From G963668435 sp963668435 (GTDB lineage: Bacteria > Latescibacterota > Latescibacteria > Latescibacterales > Latescibacteraceae), in the NCBI GenBank assembly GCA_963668435.2, contig CAXXSC010000006.1, positions 496,001-560,000 of the forward strand: a stretch of DNA of 64,000 bases, given 5' to 3'. Made by a program: the position numbers and the translations under genes. Of the stretch, positions 34,360 to 44,526 are shown in pieces. The first letter of the stretch is position 1. Each line of letters opens with the position of its first letter. The notes under the pieces were generated by a model. That model was not told where the DNA came from and did no database searches. It worked only from the letters and a program-made list of their open reading frames with translations.

Positions 34360-35607
34360 GTGTTAGTTTTGCGGCATGCAATAAATAGCTTGCCTTTGGC
34401 CTTACAAAAACCTAACATTATCCTAACAATAAGAGGGTGTTGCACTTCTTTCCCTGGTTTTTTATATAAACTGGATAAGTATGTGAGTTTTCTGGACGTT
34501 AAACAAACTGTTGAAAATAAAATCCCGCCGTCTGTTCTTCTTGTTTTTCAGTTTGCGCAGGTTTTTTTCTTCGTATATCTCTTTCTTGTCAGCATCGATC
34601 TTCTGGGAACAGCGTTCAAACTGTCCGGCTCCGGCATTGTCGAAAGCCTCATGCAGGCGACCGCGAATCCGTTTATCGGGCTGATAATTGGAATTGTAAC
34701 GACCAGCATCATCCAGAGTTCGTCCACGACCACCTCAATCATTGTCGCTATGGTCGGTGCGGACATGCTTGCGCTCCAAAACGCGATACCGATGGTCATG
34801 GGAGCGAATATCGGCACGACGGTTACTTGTACGATCGTATCTTTCGGATATATCGGGAGGAAAGCGGAATTCGAGAGGTCGTTCAGGGCCTCTATTGTCC
34901 ATGATATATTCAATATCTGTGCGACCTCACTGCTTTTTCCGCTCGAAATGGCAACAGGCCTTATTCATCGTTCAGCCATCATCATGGTCGATGCTTTCCA
35001 GGGAGTCGGCGGATTCAGTCTGGTCAGTCCGGTCAAGGTCGTTCTCGATCCGGTGACCTCGCTTGTCACCTCAATTGTGACAAACCATTTCCTGCTTCTC
35101 GTGCTTGCGCTCATTCTCCTGTTCTTTTCCATGTCGAGAATTGTCAGCAGCATGAAAGGCATCGTGATGGAAAAGATCGAGGGTGTCCTGAACAAATACC
35201 TGTTCAGGAATGTTTTTGTCAGCATGCTGTTCGGCTGTTTTTTCACCGCGCTGGTGCAGTCGAGCTCGATCGCGACCTCGATTATCGTGCCGCTGGTCGG
35301 CGCCGGGCTTCTGACCATCGAGCAGATATTCCCATACACGCTCGGGGCCAATGTGGGCACGACGATTACTGCGCTTCTCGCGGCACTTTCAGTTGGAAGC
35401 GCCCCGGCTATGGCGGTGGCTTTCGCACATTTATTATTTAACATTTTTGGAATTGTGATTATATTTCCATTCAGGTGGATTCCGATAACCGCGGCGAAAA
35501 AACTGGCGGCATTTGTTGCGGTGTCCAAGAAGAATTTTTTGATATTTATCATTTTATTTCTTTCGCTTCATTTTATTCCGATTATATTTGCAATTTTTTA
35601 TCATTAA
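34360..35607 (+). CDS. Na/Pi cotransporter-family protein
   Basis: A 415-residue membrane protein with the inverted-repeat signature of the NptA/SLC34-like family: IIQSSSTTTSII with MGANIGTTVT in the first half and LVQSSSIATSII with LGANVGTTIT in the second, within about eight to ten membrane helices. It should import phosphate with sodium. The open frame starts with GTG at 34360, but the first 40 residues look untypical; a GTG at 34483 (VSFLDVKQTVENK) is a good alternative start. The PhoU-like gene follows 13 bp downstream, so uptake and its control are encoded together. Confidence 0.88.
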   Translation: MLVLRHAINSLPLALQKPNIILTIRGCCTSFPGFLYKLDKYVSFLDVKQTVENKIPPSVLLVFQFAQVFFFVYLFLVSIDLLGTAFKLSGSGIVESLMQATANPFIGLIIGIVTTSIIQSSSTTTSIIVAMVGADMLALQNAIPMVMGANIGTTVTCTIVSFGYIGRKAEFERSFRASIVHDIFNICATSLLFPLEMATGLIHRSAIIMVDAFQGVGGFSLVSPVKVVLDPVTSLVTSIVTNHFLLLVLALILLFFSMSRIVSSMKGIVMEKIEGVLNKYLFRNVFVSMLFGCFFTALVQSSSIATSIIVPLVGAGLLTIEQIFPYTLGANVGTTITALLAALSVGSAPAMAVAFAHLLFNIFGIVIIFPFRWIPITAAKKLAAFVAVSKKNFLIFIILFLSLHFIPIIFAIFYH

Positions 35608-35620
35608 GGAGACATGAAAA

Positions 35621-36298
35621 ATGTTCAGGGACCTGATGCGAATTTGGGAGGAAAAGGCCTTTACTTCCCGTGTTATCAACGAATTCGTTGACATGCTGGA
35701 CAAATCCGAAGAAATGATGTCATATGCATTTTCGGTTCTTGCCAGAAAAGGGAAGGCTAAAGGGGCTCAGAAAAAGATTTACAATAAAGACCAGACTATC
35801 AATATTCTCGAGCGGGATATCAGGAAACAGGTGCTTGTTCACCTTGCCGCCAATCCGAAATGCAATATCTCCGCCTGCCTGGTGCTGATATGCATCACGA
35901 AAGACGCCGAGCGCCTGGGCGACTATATCAAGAATATTGTCGAGCTGCCGAACCTTCTGAAAGACTCGAAAAGCGACAGGGAGCTTTTCACTGATCTTTT
36001 CAGCAAGAATGGTGACGATCTTCTCAACCTGATGAAACAGACAAAAGAGGCATTCAAAAACTCCGATCAGGAAAAAGCCCGTCAGGCGGTCGCGTTCGGC
36101 CATGAAATCGCTGATCGCTGCGAGGAGATTGTTAACGAAGTTGTTAACGAGGAATTCAGCAACCGCGAGGCTGTCGTTATCGCGCTTGGCGGACGCTACA
36201 TGAAGCGGATTGCGCTTCACCTGTCAAATGTCGCTTCCTCGGTCGTAAATCCCATGCCCGAAATGGATTTCAGTACAGCGGTGCAAGAGAAAGCGTAA
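35621..36298 (+). CDS. PhoU-like protein
   Basis: A 225-residue all-helical protein with two PhoU-type repeats (ILERDIRKQVLVHLA...ITKDAERLGDYIKNIVEL and GGRYMKRIALHLSNVASSVV). PhoU domains bind metal clusters and restrain phosphate uptake. The gene is 13 bp after the Na/Pi transporter. A good ribosome site AAGGAGACATG lies before the ATG, and a strong terminator follows. It is shorter and more divergent than the PhoU of Pst systems, and fits the PhoU-like partners of NptA transporters. Confidence 0.85.
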   Translation: MFRDLMRIWEEKAFTSRVINEFVDMLDKSEEMMSYAFSVLARKGKAKGAQKKIYNKDQTINILERDIRKQVLVHLAANPKCNISACLVLICITKDAERLGDYIKNIVELPNLLKDSKSDRELFTDLFSKNGDDLLNLMKQTKEAFKNSDQEKARQAVAFGHEIADRCEEIVNEVVNEEFSNREAVVIALGGRYMKRIALHLSNVASSVVNPMPEMDFSTAVQEKA

Positions 36299-36321
36299 AA
36301 AATCAGTTTGATAGAATTCGG

Positions 36322-36352
36322 AAAAGGGCGGTCATCTGACCGTCCTTTTTTT
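36322..36352 (+). terminator. Terminator after phoU-like gene
   Basis: GCGGTCA-TC-TGACCGT stem with flanking A and T runs. Confidence 0.88.
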
Positions 36353-36591
36353 GTTTAGCAGAGGAATGAGTTGAGGGAGAATACCAGTAGAAATTCAACG
36401 GATCTACGAAAGAAAAAACAGATATTGTGCGCAACAAGTGAAATGTATTATATTTGTTTTGAATGGATGTTCAACGTGCACGGCCGAATGATTTGCCGAT
36501 GATTGCGACAGGATAGTACGACCTGCCCCTATTAGTTACATAGCTGCCGGGAAAACACAAGAGACTTGCATCCGAAACGAAAGACAATAGT

Positions 36592-37194
36592 ATGGCAAAC
36601 AGTAAACTGACAAACGAGATGATGAAAAGTCGCCGCCGGGAGGCGATTCTGGCAACGGCACTTCACCTGTTTTCCGCCAAAGGTTACGCGGCGACAAAAA
36701 TAAGCGATATTGTCAAGGAAACGGGTATGTCGCAGGGCCTTCTCTATCATTATTTCCCATCGAAAGACGAGATATTCAACGAGCTGATAGAGACCGCATT
36801 CAAACGTTTGAACGATGCGTGCAGCGCATTGAAAGCACGTGCAATTCCACCGGAAGAAAAGCTGAGAACTGGACTTCGGGAACTTTTCAGGAACCTTGAG
36901 ACCAGCAGGACAAGTTCCGCCTACCATTTTCTTATCGCGCAGGCCACTATCTCGGACGTTATTCCCGATGAAGCCAGGAATATTATCAACAGCAAGAGCA
37001 TAACGGCCTATACTATCATTGCCTCGATTATCAAGGAGGGGCAGCGCAAAGGCTCGGTTAAACCGCTCGATCCGGACGAGATGGCCGCCGCTTTCTGGAC
37101 CGTTGTCAAAGGTGTCGCCCTGCACAGGGCTGTCCACGGCACATCGTTCCCGTTGCCTGATTCGGACATGTATTGCAGCATGTTCCTGACCTGA
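36592..37194 (+). CDS. TetR-family transcriptional regulator
   Basis: A 200-residue protein with the TetR N-terminal helix-turn-helix: REAILATALHLFSAKGYAATKISDIVKETGMSQGLLYHYFPSKDEIF (about residues 13-60). The C-terminal ligand domain is not specific. The esterase gene begins 32 bp downstream on the same strand, so it probably controls that gene in response to a small hydrophobic molecule. No operator was identified. Confidence 0.92.
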   Translation: MANSKLTNEMMKSRRREAILATALHLFSAKGYAATKISDIVKETGMSQGLLYHYFPSKDEIFNELIETAFKRLNDACSALKARAIPPEEKLRTGLRELFRNLETSRTSSAYHFLIAQATISDVIPDEARNIINSKSITAYTIIASIIKEGQRKGSVKPLDPDEMAAAFWTVVKGVALHRAVHGTSFPLPDSDMYCSMFLT

Positions 37195-37226
37195 GAATCC
37201 CAAGTGAGAATGAATACGGAGTAAAA

Positions 37227-38156
37227 ATGCCGAGCTTGCGAAGCCGCCTTTTGGTTCTCTTCCTGAGGCACCGTCACCTCCTGAGGGGAAAGCTTAAGCG
37301 GACCGAAGATGTGGACAGCACTACCTCTATTCAGAAACTGCGCGATGATGTCGAGAAAGGTGCCGGTGCATTCGGGAAACTGCCGGATGGTTTCACGCTG
37401 GAGACTGTTACTGTCGGGGATATCGATACCGAGTGGATGTTTCCGCCGGGAGCGGAAAAGGATCGTGTAATCCTTTATTTTCACGGCGGCGGACTGGTGC
37501 TTGGATCGATACGTGCGCACAGAGGGATTGTCGCGAAATTTGTCAGGGGCAGCGGCATTCCGGCCATTCTGTTCGATTATTCCCTAGCACCTGAGAAACC
37601 CTATCCCTCGGCGCTGAACGATTCGCTTGCAGTATACGGATACCTTCTCGATGAGGGCATTTCACCTGAAAAAATAGCCTTCATGGGCGATTCGGGCGGT
37701 GGTAACCTTGTATTCTCGACTATGCTTGCCCTGAAAGAAAAACGCCTGCCGCTGCCTGCAGCCGCGGTGGCGCTTTCACCGTGGACCGATCTCACAAATT
37801 CCGGCGCCTCGTTCACTGAAAACGCAGACAAGGATACGCTCTGCTGGCGTAATGCCCAGAATCTATTCGGCGATTACTACGCCGCCGGGCAGGACAAGTC
37901 CGATCCGTTGATTTCACCGCTGTTCGGCGAGCTCTCCGGCCTGCCGCCGATGCTGCTTTTCGCGGGCGGCGACGAGCTCATGCGCGACGATGCTGTCCGT
38001 TTCGCTGAAAAAGCATCCGCTGCCGGTGTGGATGCCGCTGTGCATATCGGTGAGGGGCTCTTTCACTGCTATCCCGCGCTGGCGCCGCTCTTTCCCGAGG
38101 CGGTCGAGGCTTACAATGAAATCTGCGCGTTTCTCCGGAAACATATCGGGCGCTGA
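37227..38156 (+). CDS. Alpha/beta hydrolase, HSL-type esterase
   Basis: A 309-residue enzyme. I start at MPSLRSRLL, which has a GGAG ribosome site; the longer frame overlaps the TetR gene. The oxyanion-hole motif HGGG (YFHGGGLVLGS), the nucleophile elbow GDSGGG, the Asp in LLFAGGDELMRDD and the His in EGLFHCYP form the catalytic set of hormone-sensitive-lipase-like esterases (family IV). No signal peptide; a cytoplasmic short-chain esterase is most likely. Co-transcribed with the TetR regulator. Confidence 0.88.
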   Translation: MPSLRSRLLVLFLRHRHLLRGKLKRTEDVDSTTSIQKLRDDVEKGAGAFGKLPDGFTLETVTVGDIDTEWMFPPGAEKDRVILYFHGGGLVLGSIRAHRGIVAKFVRGSGIPAILFDYSLAPEKPYPSALNDSLAVYGYLLDEGISPEKIAFMGDSGGGNLVFSTMLALKEKRLPLPAAAVALSPWTDLTNSGASFTENADKDTLCWRNAQNLFGDYYAAGQDKSDPLISPLFGELSGLPPMLLFAGGDELMRDDAVRFAEKASAAGVDAAVHIGEGLFHCYPALAPLFPEAVEAYNEICAFLRKHIGR

Positions 38157-38594
38157 AGGCTGATTGAACTTATAAGACTTTTAATCTCTATGGGTCTAAT
38201 TCCCAGAAGCTTGCTTCGAAAGAAAGACCCCCCTTCAGCTTTCAGCTGGTTTCCCCCCTGAATGAGGGGGGACGCCTGCGGCGCTTATAGGCTGCCGCAT
38301 AATTTTTCGTCGCGCAAGCGACTGCCCCCCCTACGGAGGGGGGCTGCCCGAAGGGCTGAGGGGTTGATACCCCGGAGCTCTGCTCCGGAGTAGTTCATTT
38401 AAAGAATTTCCCAACTCTTGGATTGGATCACGACATGATAACCTGAGAAAATCAGGACATGAATAGATCGTTTTATGGACATGCTATCGTTTTCTTTTTG
38501 CCGCCAAAGTTATTTTTGTTGAAATTATTGAGAAGAATTACTATTTTATTACTCAAGATTCATCAATTGCGCGCTCAATAAAAAGAGGATAATC
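38157..38594. other. Intergenic region with mosaic palindromes
   Basis: No gene. The stretch 38230-38400 is packed with small hairpins (CCCCCCTgaatgAGGGGGG, GTCGCgcaaGCGAC, CCCCCCCtacggaGGGGGGC) and ends in a copy of the CCGGAGCTCTGCTCCGG repeat. Similar pieces occur at 48058-48260 and around 58370-58425. Confidence 0.65.
38367..38400. repeat. Palindromic intergenic repeat, copy B
   Basis: ATACCCCGGAGCTCTGCTCC continued by GGAGTAGTTCATTT; same family and orientation as copy A at 6644. Confidence 0.75.
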
Positions 38595-40025
38595 ATGGAC
38601 AGACGGTCTTTTCTCAGCAATACGGCTGCGGCGGCGGCAGGGTTTGCGGGGACATCACTTTTCGGCTATGCCATGCCGAAAGCGGAGGCATTCAGCAGCG
38701 GCGGCGGCATCGGTATCGAGGAGGGGCTCTACCTTCTTGAGCAGGGCAAAGAAAGCAATGTCATGCCGGAGATCCGTCCCGAGATAAAGAACAATCCCCG
38801 CGCGGTGTTTCTGATCGAAACCCACGTGGACGCACCTCGGGAATCTCATGGCCATTTCTCCTCGGCGCAGGGGCAGATCGAGGCCTCCGCGAAGAAGATC
38901 GCCTCGCAGATATTTGTCAAGGGCACGAGGAAAGGCGGTTCGACCACAATCCTCCCCAATCTGACATGGGTGCCCGATGTTGTCAATTACCCGACTGTTG
39001 GAACGAACACCTCCCACGATTTCATCATCGGTATGGCTCAGGGGCTCTATGATATCGGCAATAAGAACATTGTCACCATGGCCCGCGGCTCTAACGTTGT
39101 CGATCACCGCAAGAGCGGCCTCTACAAAAAGCTGGACAGCATCGAACTGAAACTGATTGAGGCCAAATACCTCGAGTACTCCCACTACTCGAAAAACGAG
39201 CTTAACTGGCACAAGGTGCCCGGCGATCCGGTTGTCTGGAATACCATACCCACGAACCGTCCCATCGGCGACAAGGACAATCTTTTCATCAACATGCCCA
39301 AAATGAAATGCCACAACCTCGGCCTGACAACGTTGTCCATCAAGAACCGCCAGGGCGGCGTGCCTTCAGGTTACGGTCACTACTGCAACCGCTGGTCGAC
39401 CATGGAGCACATGTGCCGCAATGTCTATGGTGTGGATTTCGGTCATTTCGAGAAAGGCCATTACCAGAATGTCGAATCGGCGTTCCTCAAGCACAAGGCC
39501 GCCGGGTTCAAGCACTGGGACTACGAAAAACTTTACCCTAAATATCAGGCCAAGGGCGGTTGGGACACTTTCAAAAAGCTCCGGGGCGATATCAAGGCTA
39601 TCGAGGAGTTCATGGCTGAGATCGACGGGCCACTCATGTGGGATGAGCAGTGGAGCCAGCGAGCCATCGATTCCGCCAAGGCGATCACGCCGGATATCAA
39701 CATCGTGGAGGGCATCATTGCCCGTGACGGCAGCGGATTCCACACGGGCAGGGATTATCTAACCAATATTGTCATTGCCGGATGTTCCTCCTGCGAGCTG
39801 GATGCTGTCGGCACCTGGATCATGGGCCATGATCCGCTCGAGATGCCTTACTTGAGGATTGCGAAAGAGCGTGGTTTCGGTGAGAACGACCTCTCAAAAA
39901 TCGATATCTACTGGATCAGGGACGGCGAGATTGTCCCGCTCAAGGATATTTCCGAGATGAAACGCACGTCGCTCGGTGTCAACCTCCATTCATGGGAAGA
40001 GACCGGCGAACGCCTCTATTGGTGA
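38595..40025 (+). CDS. Tat-exported DUF362 protein
   Basis: A 476-residue protein. The N-terminus MDRRSFLSNTAAAAAGF is a twin-arginine (Tat) signal, so it is exported folded, probably with a cofactor. The rest matches DUF362-type proteins: DNLFINMPKMKCHNLGLTTLSIKNRQG and INIVEGIIARDGSGFHTGRD. Members often sit near iron-sulfur proteins, and Tat export supports cofactor binding, but I see no classical 4Fe-4S motif here; single Cys and His residues (KMKCHN, GCSSCE) could bind metal. Reaction unknown. A tight AGAGGA ribosome site precedes the ATG. Confidence 0.78.
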   Translation: MDRRSFLSNTAAAAAGFAGTSLFGYAMPKAEAFSSGGGIGIEEGLYLLEQGKESNVMPEIRPEIKNNPRAVFLIETHVDAPRESHGHFSSAQGQIEASAKKIASQIFVKGTRKGGSTTILPNLTWVPDVVNYPTVGTNTSHDFIIGMAQGLYDIGNKNIVTMARGSNVVDHRKSGLYKKLDSIELKLIEAKYLEYSHYSKNELNWHKVPGDPVVWNTIPTNRPIGDKDNLFINMPKMKCHNLGLTTLSIKNRQGGVPSGYGHYCNRWSTMEHMCRNVYGVDFGHFEKGHYQNVESAFLKHKAAGFKHWDYEKLYPKYQAKGGWDTFKKLRGDIKAIEEFMAEIDGPLMWDEQWSQRAIDSAKAITPDINIVEGIIARDGSGFHTGRDYLTNIVIAGCSSCELDAVGTWIMGHDPLEMPYLRIAKERGFGENDLSKIDIYWIRDGEIVPLKDISEMKRTSLGVNLHSWEETGERLYW

Positions 40026-40410
40026 TTTAAGTCACAACTCTGTGGAAAATAATCGTATATATTTGTGCGGCAGGGGACTATGGTCTCCTGCCGTTTTTCG
40101 TAAGGAAGTCATCGATAGTTCGAAGTTACATGGAATGCAGTGTCAACGCCGGCTTCATTCTTTTGCCTGCATACGATACGCTTCTCTTATTTGACATTCC
40201 CTTTCTGACAGAGTTCAGCATATTGAACGGCACTTCTATCCTGTTGATTATAAAGGGTGTATGTCATTTTGGATGACAAATTCAAGCCAGAATGAGGATC
40301 GTTACTTTGAGTCTATTCAGGTAAAGGTTTATATTATTATGTCGGTTAATCATCCGGATTTTCAAGAAAACTGATCTGTAACCTGCCACATAAATTAAAA
40401 AGGATACGCT
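40026..40410. other. Intergenic region, nothing recognised
   Basis: About 385 bp. A GGCAGGGG...CTCCTGCCG hairpin with T run near 40058-40100 could end the upstream transcript. No gene seen. Confidence 0.5.
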
Positions 40411-40935
40411 ATGAATCGTCGCAAAATGCTTCTTGCCGCCCCACTTGCCGCCGCTTTCGCCGGCTGCTCCGGTTCGGACAATAATCCCTTTGATGGAAGT
40501 TCCGCCGCGGAAAGCGATGAGCTCGCTCTTTCACCGGACAGCGAGTATGTCGGCTCGGGTGCAGCGAAAAGAACTATCACCCCCGATCCGCTGGCTCACA
40601 TTGTTTTACAGACGATGAGCTATTTATATGAACTTGATCTTGTTAAGGTAACGAATTCCGGCTTGGAGCTTCAAGGCAGATGTCAATGTTATTACACAAA
40701 AAACATAACTAAGATCGGTGGAAAATTATTCCGAGGCAAGAGTCTTACCATTACAGGTAATGAAGCAGAGAATACTAACTATCTCTTTTCACTTTTTGTC
40801 AATTTAGAAAGTTCTTCCCATACATTTCTCTGTGCATATCCGGAACAAAGAAAAGTCTACTATTACGGTTATGAAAAACTGACGATCAATTATGACATCA
40901 TTGATCTTTTAATTAAACACGCGGGAGACGCGTAA
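40411..40935 (+). CDS. Hypothetical lipoprotein
   Basis: A 174-residue protein. The start MNRRKMLLAAPLAAAFAGCSG has a lipobox FAGC and also a twin-arginine-like NRRKML, so export route is open. After a low-complexity Ser/Asp linker comes a domain with several cysteines (QGRCQCYYTKN) and strands, no known motif. The codon use becomes more AT-rich in the second half than in the first, which may point to a fusion of old and newly acquired sequence. Confidence 0.65.
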   Translation: MNRRKMLLAAPLAAAFAGCSGSDNNPFDGSSAAESDELALSPDSEYVGSGAAKRTITPDPLAHIVLQTMSYLYELDLVKVTNSGLELQGRCQCYYTKNITKIGGKLFRGKSLTITGNEAENTNYLFSLFVNLESSSHTFLCAYPEQRKVYYYGYEKLTINYDIIDLLIKHAGDA

Positions 40936-41025
40936 ATAAACATGCGAATTTTGTGTGTTTGAAAACGTAATCATTGTCACCTGATTCCATTATTTCACAA
41001 TCAGCGTTTATATATGAGAATTTTG

Positions 41026-41064
41026 AATGAACACCCTCGGATTGTAGTCCGAGGAATTCTTTTG
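41026..41064. repeat. Palindromic intergenic repeat, copy C
   Basis: AATGAACACCCTCGGATTG then TAGTCCGAGGAATTCTTTTG. Shares the outer flanks AATGAAC and GAATTCTTTTGAT with copies A and E although the palindrome core differs. Confidence 0.75.
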
Positions 41065-41095
41065 ATAAAACATATATTCTACAGGATGATACAAC

Positions 41096-42321
41096 ATGAA
41101 AAATAGACGAGTTTTTGCATTGTCAATGTTGTTGCTCGTGGTCGGGATGTTTGTGTTCACCGGCTGTTCCGATGATGATGACGATGACAATACAATTCTG
41201 GGAGACAGCGGCAAAACGACGATCGAGATTGCCGCGATCATACCGTTCACCGGCGATTACGGCCATCACGGCACGCTGTTCCTGTCCGCGGTTCAGTGTG
41301 CAATCGAGGATGCGAATGCCGAGCTGGAGGCCGTTGGAAATAACAGCGAGTTCCGCCTGATATATGGCGATTCAATGACCGATGGCTATGCCGCAAATGT
41401 ACTGATGAAGTCCTACGGTATGCAGGGCATCCGGGCTGTTGTCGGGCCGTTCACCAGCGGCGAGGTCGCGGGAGCGTCTGAAACAGTCGCTACATCTAAC
41501 TGTTTCCTTATCAGCCCCAGCGCGACCATGACGACGCTCGCGGGCCCGGACGATCACATTTTCCGTATGGTCAACGACGACAGACGTATGGCCGAGGTCC
41601 TTGCCGGCCGGATGATCGATGATGGCATCACGCATCTCTTGGTGCTCTATCGCGACGACCTATGGGGAAACAGTGCTTCCTCGGCTATCGCAGATGCTTT
41701 CACGGCCAAGGGCGGTACGATTGTGTATGAGTGGGATGTTTTCGCTCAGAACCATGAATATTACAACATTGTTCTCGAGGATCTTGCGACAGTTCTGGCC
41801 TCAAAGCAGGAAACGATCGCCGCGGAAAATATCGCTGTTCACATGACCTCCTATGAAGAGGGCAGCGATATTTTTGAACTTGCCTCCGAAATCGATATCC
41901 TCAAATCTGTCCGCTGGTACGGCAGTGACGGTTTCGTAAACGATTCCACATTGGTTGCAACGCCGGATGCGGCTGAGTTTGCCACGCGGTTAATTATATT
42001 GCGCCGCTCTACAGTATTGATTTGGCAGACAAGGCCAACTCCGTTTCGGCGCGTATCGCCGCGAAAGCAGGTGAGACACCGGGCATGTTCTCGCTGCTTG
42101 CCTATGACGCCATGCGTATTGCCGCGAAAGCGCTCTCAGAAGCTGGTACAGATGCCGAATACGCGGCACTTGAAAGCGCCGTATTTTCTACCGCTGCGGA
42201 ATACGAGGGTGTTACCGGATCGGTGACGCTGGACGCAAACGGAGACCGTACTGACGGCGGCTATTCTTTCTACGGCCTCAAGAAGACAGGCGAAAGTTAT
42301 TCCTGGGTTGAGACCGAGTAA
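41096..42321 (+). pseudogene. Periplasmic binding lipoprotein (Peripla_BP_6), frameshifted
   Basis: A lipoprotein (lipobox FTGC) followed by an ABC-type substrate-binding fold of the branched-chain amino acid/urea receptor type: IEIAAIIPFTGDYGHHG, LIYGDSMTDGYAA, AVVGPFTSGEVAGASE. The frame breaks near 41985: it runs to EFATR and then changes to an Arg-rich out-of-frame tail, while the plus-one frame continues sensibly with VNYIAPLYSIDLADKANSV to the normal end at 42321. Adding one base restores a protein of about 408 residues. No transporter genes are adjacent. Either a recent inactivation or a sequence error. Confidence 0.8.
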
Positions 42322-42350
42322 GTTACATTTCCGGATACAATGATATTCAG

Positions 42351-42380
42351 GGCGGGGCCGAGCACGGTTCCGCCTTTTTT
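42351..42380 (+). terminator. Terminator
   Basis: GGCGG...CCG/CGG...CCGCC stem followed by six T. Confidence 0.8.
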
Positions 42381-42469
42381 AATGTCTAAACAGTTGCCTG
42401 CGCCCCGTATTTCTTATATCATGAAAGCTGACAAATAAACGGCATTCATATTTTAACGGGACAAACATC

Positions 42470-44446
42470 ATGCTGAAACACCTGTGTTGTACGATCCTTC
42501 TGTTTGTTTTCACTGTCAATGCAACGGTGAGCGCCGAGCCTCGTCTCTGGCCCGCGACAAGCCTTGACAAGGTGCTCGTTTCCGATCTGCCGGACGACTC
42601 GACACCCTCGAAGCTCGTACTTTACGGCGCGAAAGGCGAGATTGTCAGCGGTCAAGCTGTTTTCACACCAGGGTGTTCCCTCGATAAGGTCAGCGCCTCG
42701 ATCAGCGATCTAAGGCAGGTTGGAAGCCGCGCGAAAATCGCCGCTTCTGACGTGAAACTCCAGTGGGTGCGTTATATCGATGTCCAGAAAAACAGCAGCC
42801 GTATCCCTCTTGACGAGCTCGATATCATCGCGCCCAATCCCATGCCGGACCCGTTCTGGGAGGATGATGCCATCCCGGTGAAAACCGGCACGTTTTCCAT
42901 CCTCGATAACTCGGTCTATATCGCCTATCGGTCCCAGCCGCTCTGGATCGAGATCCATGTGCCGGATGATGCCGCACCGGGAGATTACAGCGGTACTCTG
43001 ACAGTCGATGGCAGTGCTGAGATCAGCGCCGAACTGCCGGTTACCCTCCATGTCTATGGTTTCGAAATGCCGAATGAACGCCACCAGTCGGTGGTAACAT
43101 GGTGGAACCTTCAGGGCCGTGGGCTGCCGCCGGTCAAGCTCTATAGCGACAATTACTGGAAACGTCTGAAGCATTTCGCTGAATTCGTGGTCGAGCACCG
43201 TCAGACCGACGCCGGTATTGTGCCGCTTTCGATAGTGGAGGAAAAAGGCAGTGCCGCCTCGGGCTACCGTTACGACACCGCCAATCTCGAGCGTTATGCG
43301 GAAATCTGTTTCGATGCCGGGATAAGGCAGATACACATGCATTCCGTGGGCAGACTCAGCGAGTCAGATGCAATCGACGGTGTCGGTCGCAGTGTGCTCA
43401 ATCGCAGCCGAAGCGTGGTTGCTGATGAGGAGAACATGCGCCGTCTGCCCGCAATCGAGGCGATGGCTAAACGACGTGGCTGGGAGGGACGTTTTCTCAC
43501 CGGGATCAGCGACGAACCGTTCATGCACAACGAGGAGGCATATGCGAAAGTGGTCGAACTTGCCCACGAGACCGCGCCCGCGATTCGTATCATCGAGGCG
43601 GTGGAGGCCGAATACCTCGGCGATCTCGACATCTATTGTCCCAAGATAAACCACCTTCACATGTGGTACGACACGTTCAAAGAGCATCAGGAGGACGGTT
43701 CCGAGCTCTGGTATTATACCTCGCGCATCCCTGTGGGCCGTTATCCCGGCCGTTTCGTGGACCAGTCGCTCACCAAGATGCGGGTGCAGTTCTGGGCGCT
43801 TTATCTTCACGATCTTGACGGTTTTCTGTTCTGGGCCCTGAACAGTCCCTATGCCGATGATGCCTATTCGGAGGCCGCAATCGGCAACAACTCCCCGCTT
43901 GGCAATCCGGTGATTGCCTATCCCGGCAGGAACGGCCTTCTTGGATCACTTCGTTTTAGTGCACAGCGGGACGGTCTCGAGGACTACGAGTACCTCTGGA
44001 CGCTTGAAGCCAGGCTTGCGAAACTGAAAGAGCGCGTCGGTAAAGATGCCCACTGGCTGAATCCCCGTCAGCGTTCGCTGGAGCTTTGCCGCCGGGTCAT
44101 GTGGGATTTCGTCGGCTATACGCGCGATCCGGCTGTCATGCTCGAAACAAGGCAGGCGATTGCCGAAGAGATCGAGGCTCTCGACACAGAACCACTGCTG
44201 TATGTGCAGACCTCACCGCCCGAGGGGACAAGTGTTCCCGCCGGGCCGAGGAATGTCGGCATTCGCGGCCTTGCAGCTCCCGGCGCGAAAGTCTGGATCA
44301 ACGGTGACCCGGTGAACGATATCCGTCAGAGCGGTTATTTCCGCCGTTATCATTTCCTGTTGGACGATGAACCGGAAATCGTTTTCGAGGTCGAGCACAA
44401 GGGCAAGCGCCGTACCGTGACACGGCGTTTCATACCGGAAAACTGA
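42470..44446 (+). CDS. Secreted DUF4091 glycoside-hydrolase-like protein
   Basis: A 658-residue protein with signal peptide (cleavage near VSAEP). An N-terminal beta-sandwich (about 30-190) precedes a probable TIM-barrel region (about 200-480) and the DUF4091 hallmark NPVIAYPGRNGLLGSLRFSA followed by QRDGLEDYEYLW. DUF4091 proteins are regarded as glycoside-hydrolase-like and are common in polysaccharide degraders. Acidic candidates include SDEP and EAVEAEY. A C-terminal Ig-like tail (WINGDPVNDIRQSGYF) resembles carbohydrate-active enzyme accessory domains. Substrate unknown. Confidence 0.75.
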   Translation: MLKHLCCTILLFVFTVNATVSAEPRLWPATSLDKVLVSDLPDDSTPSKLVLYGAKGEIVSGQAVFTPGCSLDKVSASISDLRQVGSRAKIAASDVKLQWVRYIDVQKNSSRIPLDELDIIAPNPMPDPFWEDDAIPVKTGTFSILDNSVYIAYRSQPLWIEIHVPDDAAPGDYSGTLTVDGSAEISAELPVTLHVYGFEMPNERHQSVVTWWNLQGRGLPPVKLYSDNYWKRLKHFAEFVVEHRQTDAGIVPLSIVEEKGSAASGYRYDTANLERYAEICFDAGIRQIHMHSVGRLSESDAIDGVGRSVLNRSRSVVADEENMRRLPAIEAMAKRRGWEGRFLTGISDEPFMHNEEAYAKVVELAHETAPAIRIIEAVEAEYLGDLDIYCPKINHLHMWYDTFKEHQEDGSELWYYTSRIPVGRYPGRFVDQSLTKMRVQFWALYLHDLDGFLFWALNSPYADDAYSEAAIGNNSPLGNPVIAYPGRNGLLGSLRFSAQRDGLEDYEYLWTLEARLAKLKERVGKDAHWLNPRQRSLELCRRVMWDFVGYTRDPAVMLETRQAIAEEIEALDTEPLLYVQTSPPEGTSVPAGPRNVGIRGLAAPGAKVWINGDPVNDIRQSGYFRRYHFLLDDEPEIVFEVEHKGKRRTVTRRFIPEN

Positions 44447-44526
44447 CGCTTTTACATTCAGAAGACAAGTTATGCCGGTTTCAGTTCGGAGAGTTTCGTG
44501 GCTCTTTCCAGTGATTGTGTAAAAAC

